Shown: positions 27,173 to 40,796 of the stretch, piece after piece
Numbering within the stretch: the stretch's first letter is position 1
Layout: every line of letters begins with the position of its first letter
Assembly (NCBI GenBank): GCA_963921795.1
Contig: OY997653.1
Span: 1-64,000, forward strand
DNA: 64,000 nt
Direction of reading: 5' to 3'
From: Nannobrachium achirus
Lineage: Eukaryota; Chordata; Actinopteri; Myctophiformes; Myctophidae
Position numbers and translations under genes: made by a program
Notes under the pieces: generated by a model
Seen by the model: the letters and a program-made list of their open reading frames with translations, nothing else
What the model was told of the DNA's origin: nothing
Database searches by the model: none

Positions 27173-30100
27173 GTGAGCTTTGGCTTCTGTGGGGGTCTGA
27201 GCTGTGAATCCATTTGTTCTTCACATCTTGACTCAGTCGATTGACTGTTCTCACTTTAGGCAAGTCCTGACTTGCCTAATAAGGTGAGACGCGCACTCAC
27301 TCACGGGTCCAGAAAGGAACATGGGATGCACACACGCAGCCCTGAGGGGACTCAACAGAGAGAGGTGCAGGTGATACTTTGACATTTGTCACCATTGTAT
27401 TGCATTAGAACACTTTAAGTGAGCTTTGGCTTCTGTGGGGGTCTGAGCTGTGAATCCATTTGTTCTTCAGATCTTGACTCAGTCGATTGACTGTTCTCAC
27501 TTTAGGCAAGTCCTGACTTGCCTAATAAGGTGAGACGCGCACTCACTCACGGGTCCAGAAAGGAACATGGGATGCACACACGCAGCCCTGAGGGGACTCA
27601 ACAGAGAGAGGTGCAGGTGATACTTTGACATTTGTCACCATTGTATTGCATTAGAACACTTTAAGTGAGCTTTGGCTTCTGTGGGGGTCTGAGCTGTGAA
27701 TCCATTTGTTCTTCACATCTTGACTCAGTCAATTGACTGTTCTCACTTTAGGCAAGTCCTGACTTGCCTAATAAGGTGAGACGCGCACTCACTCACGGGT
27801 CCAGAAAGGAACATGGGATGCACACACGCAGCCCTGAGGGGACTCAACAGAGAGAGGTGCAGGTGATACTTTGACATTTGTCACCATTGTATTGCATTAG
27901 AACACTTTAAGTGAGCTTGGCTTCTGTGGGGGTCTGAGCTGTGAATCCATTTGTTCTTCAGATCTTGACTCAGTCGATTGACTGTTCTCACTTTAGGCAA
28001 GTCCTGACTTGCCTAATAAGGTGAGACGCGCACTCACTCATGGGTCCAGAAAGGAACATGGGATGCACACACGCAGCCCTGAGGGGACTCAACAGAGAGA
28101 GGTGCAGGTGATACTTTGACATTTGTCACCATTGTATTGCATTAGAACACTTTAAGTGAGCTTTGGCTTCTGTGGGGGTCTGAGCTGTGAATCCATTTGT
28201 TCTTCACATCTTGACTCAGTCGATTGACTGTTCTCACTTTAGGCAAGTCCTGACTTGCCTAATAAGGTGAGACGCGCACTCACTCACGGGTCCAGAAAGG
28301 AACATGGGATGCACACACGCAGCCCTGAGGGGACTCAACAGAGAGAGGTGCAGGTGATACTTTGACATTTGTCACCATTGTATTGCATTAGAACACTTTA
28401 AGTGAGCTTTGGCTTCTGTGGGGGTCTGAGCTGTGAATCCATTTGTTCTTCACATCTTGACTCAGTCGATTGACTGTTCTCACTTTAGGCAAGTCCTGAC
28501 TTGTCTAATAAGGTGAGACGCGCACTCACTCACGGGTCCAGAAAGGAACATGGGATGCACACACGCAGCCCTGAGGGGACTCAACAGAGAGAGGTGCAGG
28601 TGATACTTTGACATTTGTCACCATTGTATTGCATTAGAACACTTTAAGTGAGCTTTGGCTTCTGTGGGGGTCTGAGCTGTGAATCCATTTGTTCTTCACA
28701 TCTTGACTCAGTCGATTGACTGTTCTCACTTTAGGCAAGTCCTGACTTGCCTAATAAGGTGAGACGCGCACTCACTCACGGGTCCAGAAAGGAACATGGG
28801 ATGCACACACGCAGCCCTGAGGGGACTCAACAGAGAGAGGTGCAGGTGATACTTTGACATTTGTCACCATTGTATTGCATTAGAACACTTTAAGTGAGCT
28901 TTGGCTTCTGTGGGGGTCTGAGCTGTGAATCCATTTGTTCTTCACATCTTGACTCAGTCGATTGACTGTTCTCACTTTAGGCAAGTCCTGACTTGCCTAA
29001 TAAGGTGAGACGCGCACTCACTCACGGGTCCAGAAAGGAACATGGGATGCACACACGCAGCCCTGAGGGGACTCAACAGAGAGAGGTGCAGGTGATACTT
29101 TGACATTTGTCACCATTGTATTGCATTAGAACACTTTAAGTGAGCTTTGGCTTCTGTGGGGGTCTGAGCTGTGAATCCATTTGTTCTTCACATCTTGACT
29201 CAGTCGATTGACTGTTCTCACTTTAGGCAAGTCCTGACTTGCCTAATAAGGTGAGACGCGCACTCACTCACGGGTCCAGAAAGGAACATGGGATGCACAC
29301 ACGCAGCCCTGAGGGGACTCAACAGAGAGAGGTGCAGGTGATACTTTGACATTTGTCACCATTGTATTGCATTAGAACACTTTAAGTGAGCTTTGGCTTC
29401 TGTGGGGGTCTGAGCTGTGAATCCATTTGTTCTTCACATCTTGACTCAGTCGATTGACTGTTCTCACTTTAGGCAAGTCCTGACTTGCCTAATAAGGTGA
29501 GACGCGCACTCACTCACGGGTCCAGAAAGGAACATGGGATGCACACACGCAGCCCTGAGGGGACTCAACAGAGAGAGGTGCAGGTGATACTTTGACATTT
29601 GTCACCATTGTATTGCATTAGAACACTTTAAGTGAGCTTTGGCTTCTGTGGGGGTCTGAGCTGTGAATCCATTTGTTCTTCACATCTTGACTCAGTCGAT
29701 TGACTGTTCTCACTTTAGGCAAGTCCTGACTTGCCTAATAAGGTGAGACGCGCACTCACTCACGGGTCCAGAAAGGAACATGGGATGCACACACGCAGCC
29801 CTGAGGGGACTCAACAGAGAGAGGTGCAGGTGATACTTTGACATTTGTCACCATTGTATTGCATTAGAACACTTTAAGTGAGCTTTGGCTTCTGTGGGGG
29901 TCTGAGCTGTGAATCCATTTGTTCTTCACATCTTGACTCAGTCGATTGACTGTTCTCACTTTAGGCAAGTCCTGACTTGCCTAATAAGGTGAGACGCGCA
30001 CTCACTCACGGGTCCAGAAAGGAACATGGGATGCACACACGCAGCCCTGAGGGGACTCAACAGAGAGAGGTGCAGGTGATACTTTGACATTTGTCACCAT

Positions 30101-30826
30101 TGTATTGCATTAGAACACTTTAAGTGAGCTTTGGCTTCTGTGGGGGTCTGAGCTGTGAATCCATTTGTTCTTCACATCTTGACTCAGTCGATTGACTGTT
30201 CTCACTTTAGGCAAGTCCTGACTTGCCTAATAAGGTGAGACGCGCACTCACTCACGGGTCCAGAAAGGAACATGGGATGCACACACGCAGCCCTGAGGGG
30301 ACTCAACAGAGAGAGGTGCAGGTGATACTTTGACATTTGTCACCATTGTATTGCATTAGAACACTTTAAGTGAGCTTTGGCTTCTGTGGGGGTCTGAGCT
30401 GTGAATCCATTTGTTCTTCACATCTTGACTCAGTCGATTGACTGTTCTCACTTTAGGCAAGTCCTGACTTGCCTAATAAGGTGAGACGCGCACTCACTCA
30501 CGGGTCCAGAAAGGAACATGGGATGCACACACGCAGCCCTGAGGGGACTCAACAGAGAGAGGTGCAGGTGATACTTTGACATTTGTCACCATTGTTGCAT
30601 TAGAACACTTTAAGTGAGCTTTGGCTTCTGTGGGGGTCTGAGCTGTGAATCCATTTGTTCTTCACATCTTGACTCAGTCGATTGACTGTTCTCACTTTAG
30701 GCAAGTCCTGACTTGCCTAATAAGGTGAGACGCGCACTCACTCACGGGTCCAGAAAGGAACATGGGATGCACACACGCAGCCCTGAGGGGACTCAACAGA
30801 GAGAGGTGCAGGTGATACTTTGACAT
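27173..30826 (+). repeat. Satellite family A block, module V
   Basis: About 15 A monomers. The ordered markers are CAGATC, GAGCTTGGC with CAGATC near 27913, CTTGTCTAA near 28503, and a unit missing TAT (CATTGTTGCATT) near 30593. Private variants include CAGTCAATTGACTG near 27727 and CTCATGGGTCC near 28038. It ends in a type 2 junction within ACTTTGACAT. Confidence 0.96.
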
Positions 30827-32544
30827 GTGCAATTGCATTGAATTATACAACACTTAAGTGAGCTTTGGCTTCTGTGGGGGTCTGAGCCGTGAATCCATTT
30901 GTTCTTCACGTCTGAGGAACATGGATGCACACTCAGCAGAAAAACAGCCGACTCAGCAGGAAAGATGCACACTCAGCAGAAAAACAGCCGACTCAGCAGG
31001 AAAGATGCACACTCAGCAGAAAAACAGCCGACTCAGCAGGAAAGATGCACACTCAGCAGAAAAACAGCCGACTCAGCAGGAAAGAGGTGCCGGTGACACT
31101 TTGACATGTGCAATTGCATTGAATTATACAACACTTAAGTGAGCTTTGGCTTCTGTGGGGGTCTGAGCCGTGAATCCATTTGTTCTTCACGTCTGAGGAA
31201 CATGGATGCACACTCAGCAGAAAAAACAGCCGACTCAGCAGGAAAGATGCACACTCAGCAGAAAAACAGCCGACTCAGCAGGAAAGATGCACACTCAGCA
31301 GAAAAACAGCCGACTCAGCAGGAAAGATGCACACTCAGCAGAAAAACAGCCGACTCAGCAGAAAAGAGGTGCCGGTGACACTTTGACATGTGCAATTGCA
31401 TTGAATTATACAACACTTAAGTGAGCTTTGGCTTCTGTGGGGGTCTGAGCCGTGAATCCATTTGTTCTTCACGTCTGAGGAACATGGATGCACACTCAGC
31501 AGAAAAACAGCCGACTCAGCAGGAAAGATGCACACTCAGCAGAAAAACAGCCGACTCAGCAGGAAAGATGCACACTCAGCAGAAAAACAGCCGACTCAGC
31601 AGGAAAGATGCACACTCAGCAGAAAAACAGCCGACTCAGCAGGAAAGAGGTGCCGGTGACACTTTGACATGTGCAATTGCATTGAATTATACAACACTTA
31701 AGTGAGCTTTGGCTTCTGTGGGGGTCTGAGCCGTGAATCCATTTGTTCTTCACGTCTGAGGAACATGGATGCACACTCAGCAGAAAAACAGCCGACTCAG
31801 CAGGAAAGATGCACACTCAGCAGAAAAACAGCCGACTCAGCAGGAAAGATGCACACTCAGCAGAAAAACAGCCGACTCAGCAGGAAAGATGCACACTCAG
31901 CAGAAAAACAGCCGACTCAGCAGGAAAGAGGTGCCGGTGACACTTTGACATGTGCAATTGCATTGAATTATACAACACTTAAGTGAGCTTTGGCTTCTGT
32001 GGGGGTCTGAGCCGTGAATCCATTTGTTCTTCACGTCTGAGGAACATGGATGCACACTCAGCAGAAAAACAGCCGACTCAGCAGGAAAGATGCACACTCA
32101 GCAGAAAAACAGCCGACTCAGCAGGAAAGATGCACACTCAGCAGAAAAACAGCCGACTCAGCAGGAAAGATGCACACTCAGCAGAAAAACAGCCGACTCA
32201 GCAGGAAAGAGGTGCCGGTGACACTTTGACATGTGCAATTGCATTGAATTATACAACACTTAAGTGAGCTTTGGCTTCTGTGGGGGTCTGAGCCGTGAAT
32301 CCATTTGTTCTTCACGTCTGAGGAACATGGATGCACACTCAGCAGAAAAACAGCCGACTCAGCAGGAAAGATGCACACTCAGCAGAAAAACAGCCGACTC
32401 AGCAGGAAAGATGCACACTCAGCAGAAAAACAGCCGACTCAGCAGGAAAGATGCACACTCAGCAGAAAAACAGCCGACTCAGCAGGAAAGAGGTGCCGGT
32501 GACACTTTGACATGTGCAATTGCTTTGAATTATACAACACTTAA
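30827..32544 (+). repeat. Satellite family B block, module V (6 units)
   Basis: Six units start at 30858, 31139, 31421, 31702, 31983 and 32264, each with four inner 40-bp copies. The second is 282 bp because of an extra A in a poly-A run (near 31221) and also has CAGCAGAAAAGAGG at its end. The block closes with the GCTTTGAATT variant, as all B blocks do. Confidence 0.96.
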
Positions 32545-35500
32545 GTGAGCTTTGGCTTCTGTGGGGGTCTGAGCTGTGAATCCATTTGTTCTTCACATCT
32601 TGACTCAGTCGATTGACTGTTCTCACTTTAGGCAAGTCCTGACTTGCCTAATAAGGTGAGACGCGCACTCACTCACGGGTCCAGAAAGGAACATGGGATG
32701 CACACACGCAGCCCTGAGGGGACTCAACAGAGAGAGGTGCAGGTGATACTTTGACATTTGTCACCATTGTATTGCATTAGAACACTTTAAGTGAGCTTTG
32801 GCTTCTGTGGGGGTCTGAGCTGTGAATCCATTTGTTCTTCAGATCTTGACTCAGTCGATTGACTGTTCTCACTTTAGGCAAGTCCTGACTTGCCTAATAA
32901 GGTGAGACGCGCACTCACTCACGGGTCCAGAAAGGAACATGGGATGCACACACGCAGCCCTGAGGGGACTCAACAGAGAGAGGTGCAGGTGATACTTTGA
33001 CATTTGTCACCATTGTATTGCATTAGAACACTTTAAGTGAGCTTTGGCTTCTGTGGGGGTCTGAGCTGTGAATCCATTTGTTCTTCACATCTTGACTCAG
33101 TCGATTGACTGTTCTCACTTTAGGCAAGTCCTGACTTGCCTAATAAGGTGAGACGCGCACTCACTCACGGGTCCAGAAAGGAACATGGGATGCACACACG
33201 CAGCCCTGAGGGGACTCAACAGAGAGAGGTGCAGGTGATACTTTGACATTTGTCACCATTGTATTGCATTAGAACACTTTAAGTGAGCTTGGCTTCTGTG
33301 GGGGTCTGAGCTGTGAATCCATTTGTTCTTCAGATCTTGACTCAGTCGATTGACTGTTCTCACTTTAGGCAAGTCCTGACTTGCCTAATAAGGTGAGACG
33401 CGCACTCACTCACGGGTCCAGAAAGGAACATGGGATGCACACACGCAGCCCTGAGGGGACTCAACAGAGAGAGGTGCAGGTGATACTTTGACATTTGTCA
33501 CCATTGTATTGCATTAGAACACTTTAAGTGAGCTTTGGCTTCTGTGGGGGTCTGAGCTGTGAATCCATTTGTTCTTCACATCTTGACTCAGTCGATTGAC
33601 TGTTCTCACTTTAGGCAAGTCCTGACTTGCCTAATAAGGTGAGACGCGCACTCACTCACGGGTCCAGAAAGGAACATGGGATGCACACACGCAGCCCTGA
33701 GGGGACTCAACAGAGAGAGGTGCAGGTGATACTTTGACATTTGTCACCATTGTATTGCATTAGAACACTTTAAGTGAGCTTTGGCTTCTGTGGGGGTCTG
33801 AGCTGTGAATCCATTTGTTCTTCACATCTTGACTCAGTCGATTGACTGTTCTCACTTTAGGCAAGTCCTGACTTGCCTAATAAGGTGAGACGCGCACTCA
33901 CTCACGGGTCCAGAAAGGAACATGGGATGCACACACGCAGCCCTGAGGGGACTCAACAGAGAGAGGTGCAGGTGATACTTTGACATTTGTCACCATTGTA
34001 TTGCATTAGAACACTTTAAGTGAGCTTTGGCTTCTGTGGGGGTCTGAGCTGTGAATCCATTTGTTCTTCACATCTTGACTCAGTCGATTGACTGTTCTCA
34101 CTTTAGGCAAGTCCTGACTTGCCTAATAAGGTGAGACGCGCACTCACTCACGGGTCCAGAAAGGAACATGGGATGCACACACGCAGCCCTGAGGGGACTC
34201 AACAGAGAGAGGTGCAGGTGATACTTTGACATTTGTCACCATTGTATTGCATTAGAACACTTTAAGTGAGCTTTGGCTTCTGTGGGGGTCTGAGCTGTGA
34301 ATCCATTTGTTCTTCACATCTTGACTCAGTCGATTGACTGTTCTCACTTTAGGCAAGTCCTGACTTGCCTAATAAGGTGAGACGCGCACTCACTCACGGG
34401 TCCAGAAAGGAACATGGGATGCACACACGCAGCCCTGAGGGGACTCAACAGAGAGAGGTGCAGGTGATACTTTGACATTTGTCACCATTGTATTGCATTA
34501 GAACACTTTAAGTGAGCTTTGGCTTCTGTGGGGGTCTGAGCTGTGAATCCATTTGTTCTTCACATCTTGACTCAGTCGATTGACTGTTCTCACTTTAGGC
34601 AAGTCCTGACTTGCCTAATAAGGTGAGACGCGCACTCACTCACGGGTCCAGAAAGGAACATGGGATGCACACACGCAGCCCTGAGGGGACTCAACAGAGA
34701 GAGGTGCAGGTGATACTTTGACATTTGTCACCATTGTATTGCATTAGAACACTTTAAGTGAGCTTTGGCTTCTGTGGGGGTCTGAGCTGTGAATCCATTT
34801 GTTCTTCACATCTTGACTCAGTCGATTGACTGTTCTCACTTTAGGCAAGTCCTGACTTGCCTAATAAGGTGAGACGCGCACTCACTCACGGGTCCAGAAA
34901 GGAACATGGGATGCACACACGCAGCCCTGAGGGGACTCAACAGAGAGAGGTGCAGGTGATACTTTGACATTTGTCACCATTGTTGCATTAGAACACTTTA
35001 AGTGAGCTTTGGCTTCTGTGGGGGTCTGAGCTGTGAATCCATTTGTTCTTCACATCTTGACTCAGTCGATTGACTGTTCTCACTTTAGGCAAGTCCTGAC
35101 TTGCCTAATAAGGTGAGACGCGCACTCACTCACGGGTCCAGAAAGGAACATGGGATGCACACACGCAGCCCTGAGGGGACTCAACAGAGAGAGGTGCAGG
35201 TGATACTTTGACATTTGTCACCATTGTATTGCATTAGAACACTTTAAGTGAGCTTTGGCTTCTGTGGGGGTCTGAGCTGTGAATCCATTTGTTCTTCACA
35301 TCTTGACTCAGTCGATTCACTGTTCTCACTTTAGGCAAGTCCTGACTTGCCTAATAAGGTGAGACGCGCACTCACTCACGGGTCCAGAAAGGAACATGGG
35401 ATGCACACACGCAGCCCTGAGGGGACTCAACAGAGAGAGGTGCAGGTGATACTTTGACATTTGTCACCATTGTATTGCATTAGAACACTTTAAGTGAGCT

Positions 35501-36688
35501 TTGGCTTCTGTGGGGGTCTGAGCTGTGAATCCATTTGTTCTTCACATCTTGACTCAGTCGATTGACTGTTCTCACTTTAGGCAAGTCCTGACTTGCCTAA
35601 TAAGGTGAGACGCGCACTCACTCACGGGTCCAGAAAGGAACATGGGATGCACACACGCAGCCCTGAGGGGACTCAACAGAGAGAGGTGCAGGTGATACTT
35701 TGACATTTGTCACCATTGTATTGCATTAGAACACTTTAAGTGAGCTTTGGCTTCTGTGGGGGTCTGAGCTGTGAATCCATTTGTTCTTCACATCTTGACT
35801 CAGTCGATTGACTGTTCTCACTTTAGGCAAGTCCTGACTTGCCTAATAAGGTGAGACGCGCACTCACTCACGGGTCCAGAAAGGAACATGGGATGCACAC
35901 ACGCAGCCCTGAGGGGACTCAACAGAGAGAGGTGCAGGTGATACTTTGACATTTGTCACCATTGTATTGCATTAGAACACTTTAAGTGAGCTTTGGCTTC
36001 TGTGGGGGTCTGAGCTGTGAATCCATTTGTTCTTCACATCTTGACTCAGTCGATTGACTGTTCTCACTTTAGGCAAGTCCTGACTTGCCTAATAAGGTGA
36101 GACACGCACTCACTCACGGGTCCAGAAAGGAACATGGGATGCACACACGCAGCCCTGAGGGGACTCAACAGAGAGAGGTGCAGGTGATACTTTGACATTT
36201 GTCACCATTGTATTGCATTAGAACACTTTAAGTGAGCTTTGGCTTCTGTGGGGGTCTGAGCTGTGAATCCATTTGTTCTTCACATCTTGACTCAGTCGAT
36301 TGACTGTTCTCACTTTAGGCAAGTCCTGACTTGCCTAATAAGGTGAGACGCGCACTCACTCACGGGTCCAGAAAGGAACATGGGATGCACACACGCAGCC
36401 CTGAGGGGACTCAACAGAGAGAGGTGCAGGTGATACTTTGACATTTGTCACCATTGTTGCATTAGAACACTTTAAGTGAGCTTTGGCTTCTGTGGGGGTC
36501 TGAGCTGTGAATCCATTTGTTCTTCACATCTTGACTCAGTCGATTGACTGTTCTCACTTTAGGCAAGTCCTGACTTGCCTAATAAGGTGAGACGCGCACT
36601 CACTCACGGGTCCAGAAAGGAACATGGGATGCACACACGCAGCCCTGAGGGGACTCAACAGAGAGAGGTGCAGGTGATACTTTGACAT
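32545..36688 (+). repeat. Satellite family A block, module VI
   Basis: About 17 A monomers. It starts with the usual CACATC, CAGATC, CACATC, GAGCTTGGC/CAGATC order. Units missing TAT occur near 34981 and again near 36455. A GATTCACTG variant lies near 35317 and GACACGCAC near 36103. It ends in a type 2 junction. Confidence 0.96.
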
Positions 36689-37843
36689 GTGCAATTGCAT
36701 TGAATTATACAACACTTAAGTGAGCTTTGGCTTCTGTGGGGGTCTGAGCCGTGAATCCATTTGTTCTTCACGTCTGAGGAACATGGATGCACACTCAGCA
36801 GAAAAACAGCCGACTCAGCAGGAAAGATGCACACTCAGCAGAAAAACAGCCGACTCAGCAGGAAAGATGCACACTCAGCAGAAAAACAGCCGACTCAGCA
36901 GGAAAGATGCACACTCAGCAGAAAAACAGCCGACTCAGCAGGAAAGAGGTGCCGGTGACACTTTGACATGTGCAATTGCATTGAATTATACAACACTTAA
37001 GTGAGCTTTGGCTTCTGTGGGGGTCTGAGCCGTGAATCCATTTGTTCTTCACGTCTGAGGAACATGGATGCACACTCAGCAGAAAAACAGCCGACTCAGC
37101 AGGAAAGATGCACACTCAGCAGAAAAACAGCCGACTCAGCAGGAAAGATGCACACTCAGCAGAAAAACAGCCGACTCAGCAGGAAAGATGCACACTCAGC
37201 AGAAAAACAGCCGACTCAGCAGGAAAGAGGTGCCGGTGACACTTTGACATGTGCAATTGCATTGAATTATACAACACTTAAGTGAGCTTTGGCTTCTGTG
37301 GGGGTCTGAGCCATGAATCCATTTGTTCTTCACGTCTGAGGAACATGGATGCACACTCAGCAGAAAAACAGCCGACTCAGCAGGAAAGATGCACACTCAG
37401 CAGAAAAACAGCCGACTCAGCAGGAAAGATGCACACTCAGCAGAAAAACAGCCGACTCAGCAGGAAAGATGCACACTCAGCAGAAAAACAGCCGACTCAG
37501 CAGGAAAGAGGTGCCGGTGACACTTTGACATGTGCAATTGCATTGAATTATACAACACTTAAGTGAGCTTTGGCTTCTGTGGGGGTCTGAGCCGTGAATC
37601 CATTTGTTCTTCACGTCTGAGGAACATGGATGCACACTCAGCAGAAAAACAGCCGACTCAGCAGGAAAGATGCACACTCAGCAGAAAAACAGCCGACTCA
37701 GCAGGAAAGATGCACACTCAGCAGAAAAACAGCCGACTCAGCAGGAAAGATGCACACTCAGCAGAAAAACAGCCGACTCAGCAGGAAAGAGGTGCCGGTG
37801 ACACTTTGACATGTGCAATTGCTTTGAATTATACAACACTTAA
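36689..37843 (+). repeat. Satellite family B block, module VI (4 units)
   Basis: Four 281-bp units start at 36720, 37001, 37282 and 37563, each with four inner repeats. The third carries GAGCCATGAATCC instead of GAGCCGTGAATCC. The last unit has the terminal GCTTTGAATT variant. Confidence 0.96.
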
Positions 37844-40796
37844 GTGAGCTTTGGCTTCTGTGGGGGTCTGAGCTGTGAATCCATTTGTTCTTCACATCTT
37901 GACTCAGTCGATTGACTGTTCTCACTTTAAGCAAGTCCTGACTTGCCTAATAAGGTGAGACGCGCACTCACTCACGGGTCCAGAAAGGAACATGGGATGC
38001 ACACACGCAGCCCTGAGGGGACTCAACAGAGAGAGGTGCAGGTGATACTTTGACATTTGTCACCATTGTATTGCATTAGAACACTTTAAGTGAGCTTTGG
38101 CTTCTGTGGGGGTCTGAGCTGTGAATCCATTTGTTCTTCAGATCTTGACTCAGTCGATTGACTGTTCTCACTTTAGGCAAGTCCTGACTTGCCTAATAAG
38201 GTGAGACGCGCACTCACTCACGGGTCCAGAAAGGAACATGGGATGCACACACGCAGCCCTGAGGGGACTCAACAGAGAGAGGTGCAGGTGATACTTTGAC
38301 ATTTGTCACCATTGTATTGCATTAGAACACTTTAAGTGAGCTTTGGCTTCTGTGGGGGTCTGAGCTGTGAATCCATTTGTTCTTCACATCTTGACTCAGT
38401 CGATTGACTGTTCTCACTTTAGGCAAGTCCTGACTTGCCTAATAAGGTGAGACGCGCACTCACTCACGGGTCCAGAAAGGAACATGGGATGCACACACGC
38501 AGCCCTGAGGGGACTCAACAGAGAGAGGTGCAGGTGATACTTTGACATTTGTCACCATTGTATTGCATTAGAACACTTTAAGTGAGCTTTGGCTTCTGTG
38601 GGGGTCTGAGCTGTGAATCCATTTGTTCTTCACATCTTGACTCAGTCGATTGACTGTTCTCACTTTAGGCAAGTCCTGACTTGTCTAATAAGGTGAGACG
38701 TGCACTCACTCACGGGTCCAGAAAGGAACATGGGATGCACACACGCAGCCCTGAGGGGACTCAACAGAGAGAGGTGCAGGTGATACTTTGACATTTGTCA
38801 CCATTGTATTGCATTAGAACACTTTAAGTGAGCTTTGGCTTCTGTGGGGGTCTGAGCTGTGAATCCATTTGTTCTTCACATCTTGACTCAGTCGATTGAC
38901 TGTTCTCACTTTAGGCAAGTCCTGACTTGCCTAATAAGGTGAGACGCGCACTCACTCACGGGTCCAGAAAGGAACATGGGATGCACACACGCAGCCCTGA
39001 GGGGACTCAACAGAGAGAGGTGCAGGTGATACTTTGACATTTGTCACCATTGTATTGCATTAGAACACTTTAAGTGAGCTTTGGCTTCTGTGGGGGTCTG
39101 AGCTGTGAATCCATTTGTTCTTCACATCTTGACTCAGTCGATTGACTGTTCTCACTTTAGGCAAGTCCTGACTTGCCTAATAAGGTGAGACGCGCACTCA
39201 CTCACGGGTCCAGAAAGGAACATGGGATGCACACACGCAGCCCTGAGGGGACTCAACAGAGAGAGGTGCAGGTGATACTTTGACATTTGTCACCATTGTA
39301 TTGCATTAGAACACTTTAAGTGAGCTTTGGCTTCTGTGGGGGTCTGAGCTGTGAATCCATTTGTTCTTCACATCTTGACTCAGTCGATTGACTGTTCTCA
39401 CTTTAGGCAAGTCCTGACTTGCCTAATAAGGTGAGACGCGCACTCACTCACGGGTCCAGAAAGGAACATGGGATGCACACACGCAGCCCTGAGGGGACTC
39501 AACAGAGAGAGGTGCAGGTGATACTTTGACATTTGTCACCATTGTATTGCATTAGAACACTTTAAGTGAGCTTTGGCTTCTGTGGGGGTCTGAGCTGTGA
39601 ATCCATTTGTTCTTCACATCTTGACTCAGTCGATTGACTGTTCTCACTTTAGGCAAGTCCTGACTTGCCTAATAAGGTGAGACGCGCACTCACTCACGGG
39701 TCCAGAAAGGAACATGGGATGCACACACGCAGCCCTGAGGGGACTCAACAGAGAGAGGTGCAGGTGATACTTTGACATTTGTCACCATTGTATTGCATTA
39801 GAACACTTTAAGTGAGCTTTGGCTTCTGTGGGGGTCTGAGCTGTGAATCCATTTGTTCTTCACATCTTGACTCAGTCGATTGACTGTTCTCACTTTAGGC
39901 AAGTCCTGACTTGCCTAATAAGGTGAGACGCGCACTCACTCACGGGTCCAGAAAGGAACATGGGATGCACACACGCAGCCCTGAGGGGACTCAACAGAGA
40001 GAGGTGCAGGTGATACTTTGACATTTGTCACCATTGTATTGCATTAGAACACTTTAAGTGAGCTTTGGCTTCTGTGGGGGTCTGAGCTGTGAATCCATTT
40101 GTTCTTCACATCTTGACTCAGTCGATTGACTGTTCTCACTTTAGGCAAGTCCTGACTTGCCTAATAAGGTGAGACGCGCACTCACTCACGGGTCCAGAAA
40201 GGAACATGGGATGCACACACGCAGCCCTGAGGGGACTCAACAGAGAGAGGTGCAGGTGATACTTTGACATTTGTCACCATTGTTGCATTAGAACACTTTA
40301 AGTGAGCTTTGGCTTCTGTGGGGGTCTGAGCTGTGAATCCATTTGTTCTTCACATCTTGACTCAGTCGATTGACTGTTCTCACTTTAGGCAAGTCCTGAC
40401 TTGCCTAATAAGGTGAGACGCGCACTCACTCATGGGTCCAGAAAGGAACATGGGATGCACACACGCAGCCCTGAGGGGACTCAACAGAGAGAGGTGCAGG
40501 TGATACTTTGACATTTGTCACGCATTAGAACACTTTAAGTGAGCTTTGGCTTCTGTGGGGGTCTGAGCTGTGAATCCATTTGTTCTTCACATCTTGACTC
40601 AGTCGATTGACTGTTCTCACTTTAGGCAAGTCCTGACTTGCCTAATAAGGTGAGACGCGCACTCACTCACGGGTCCAGAAAGGAACATGGGATGCACACA
40701 CGCAGCCCTGAGGGGACTCAACAGAGAGAGGTGCAGGTGATACTTTGACATTTGTCACCATTGTATTGCATTAGAACACTTTAAGTGAGCTTTGGC
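37844..40796 (+). repeat. Satellite family A block, module VII (right end of satellite field)
   Basis: About 12 A monomers. The second has CAGATC, but the GAGCTTGGC unit seen in all other modules is missing. The first unit has TTTAAGCAAGTCC near 37927, which breaks the dyad, and CTTGTCTAA is seen near 38683. A unit near 40521 has lost about 15 bp (TTTGTCACGCATTAG). The satellite stops inside a monomer at GAGCTTTGGC and a different tandem repeat begins. Confidence 0.96.

Noticed and set aside
3135..37843. A CRISPR-like repeat/spacer pattern
   Set aside because: Repeats are directly adjacent with no unique spacers, and the DNA is eukaryotic.
3166..37847. Hundreds of short ORFs in the satellite (94, 65, 66, 68 residues and similar)
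   Set aside because: The 40-bp inner repeat has no stop in any forward frame and shifts frame by one each copy, so the frames are by-products. They overlap each other on both strands, have GTG/ATG starts at fixed repeat positions and no signals of expression.
1..40796. CENP-B box in the satellite
   Set aside because: No monomer carries the TTCG-N4-A-N2-CGGG pattern that I could find.
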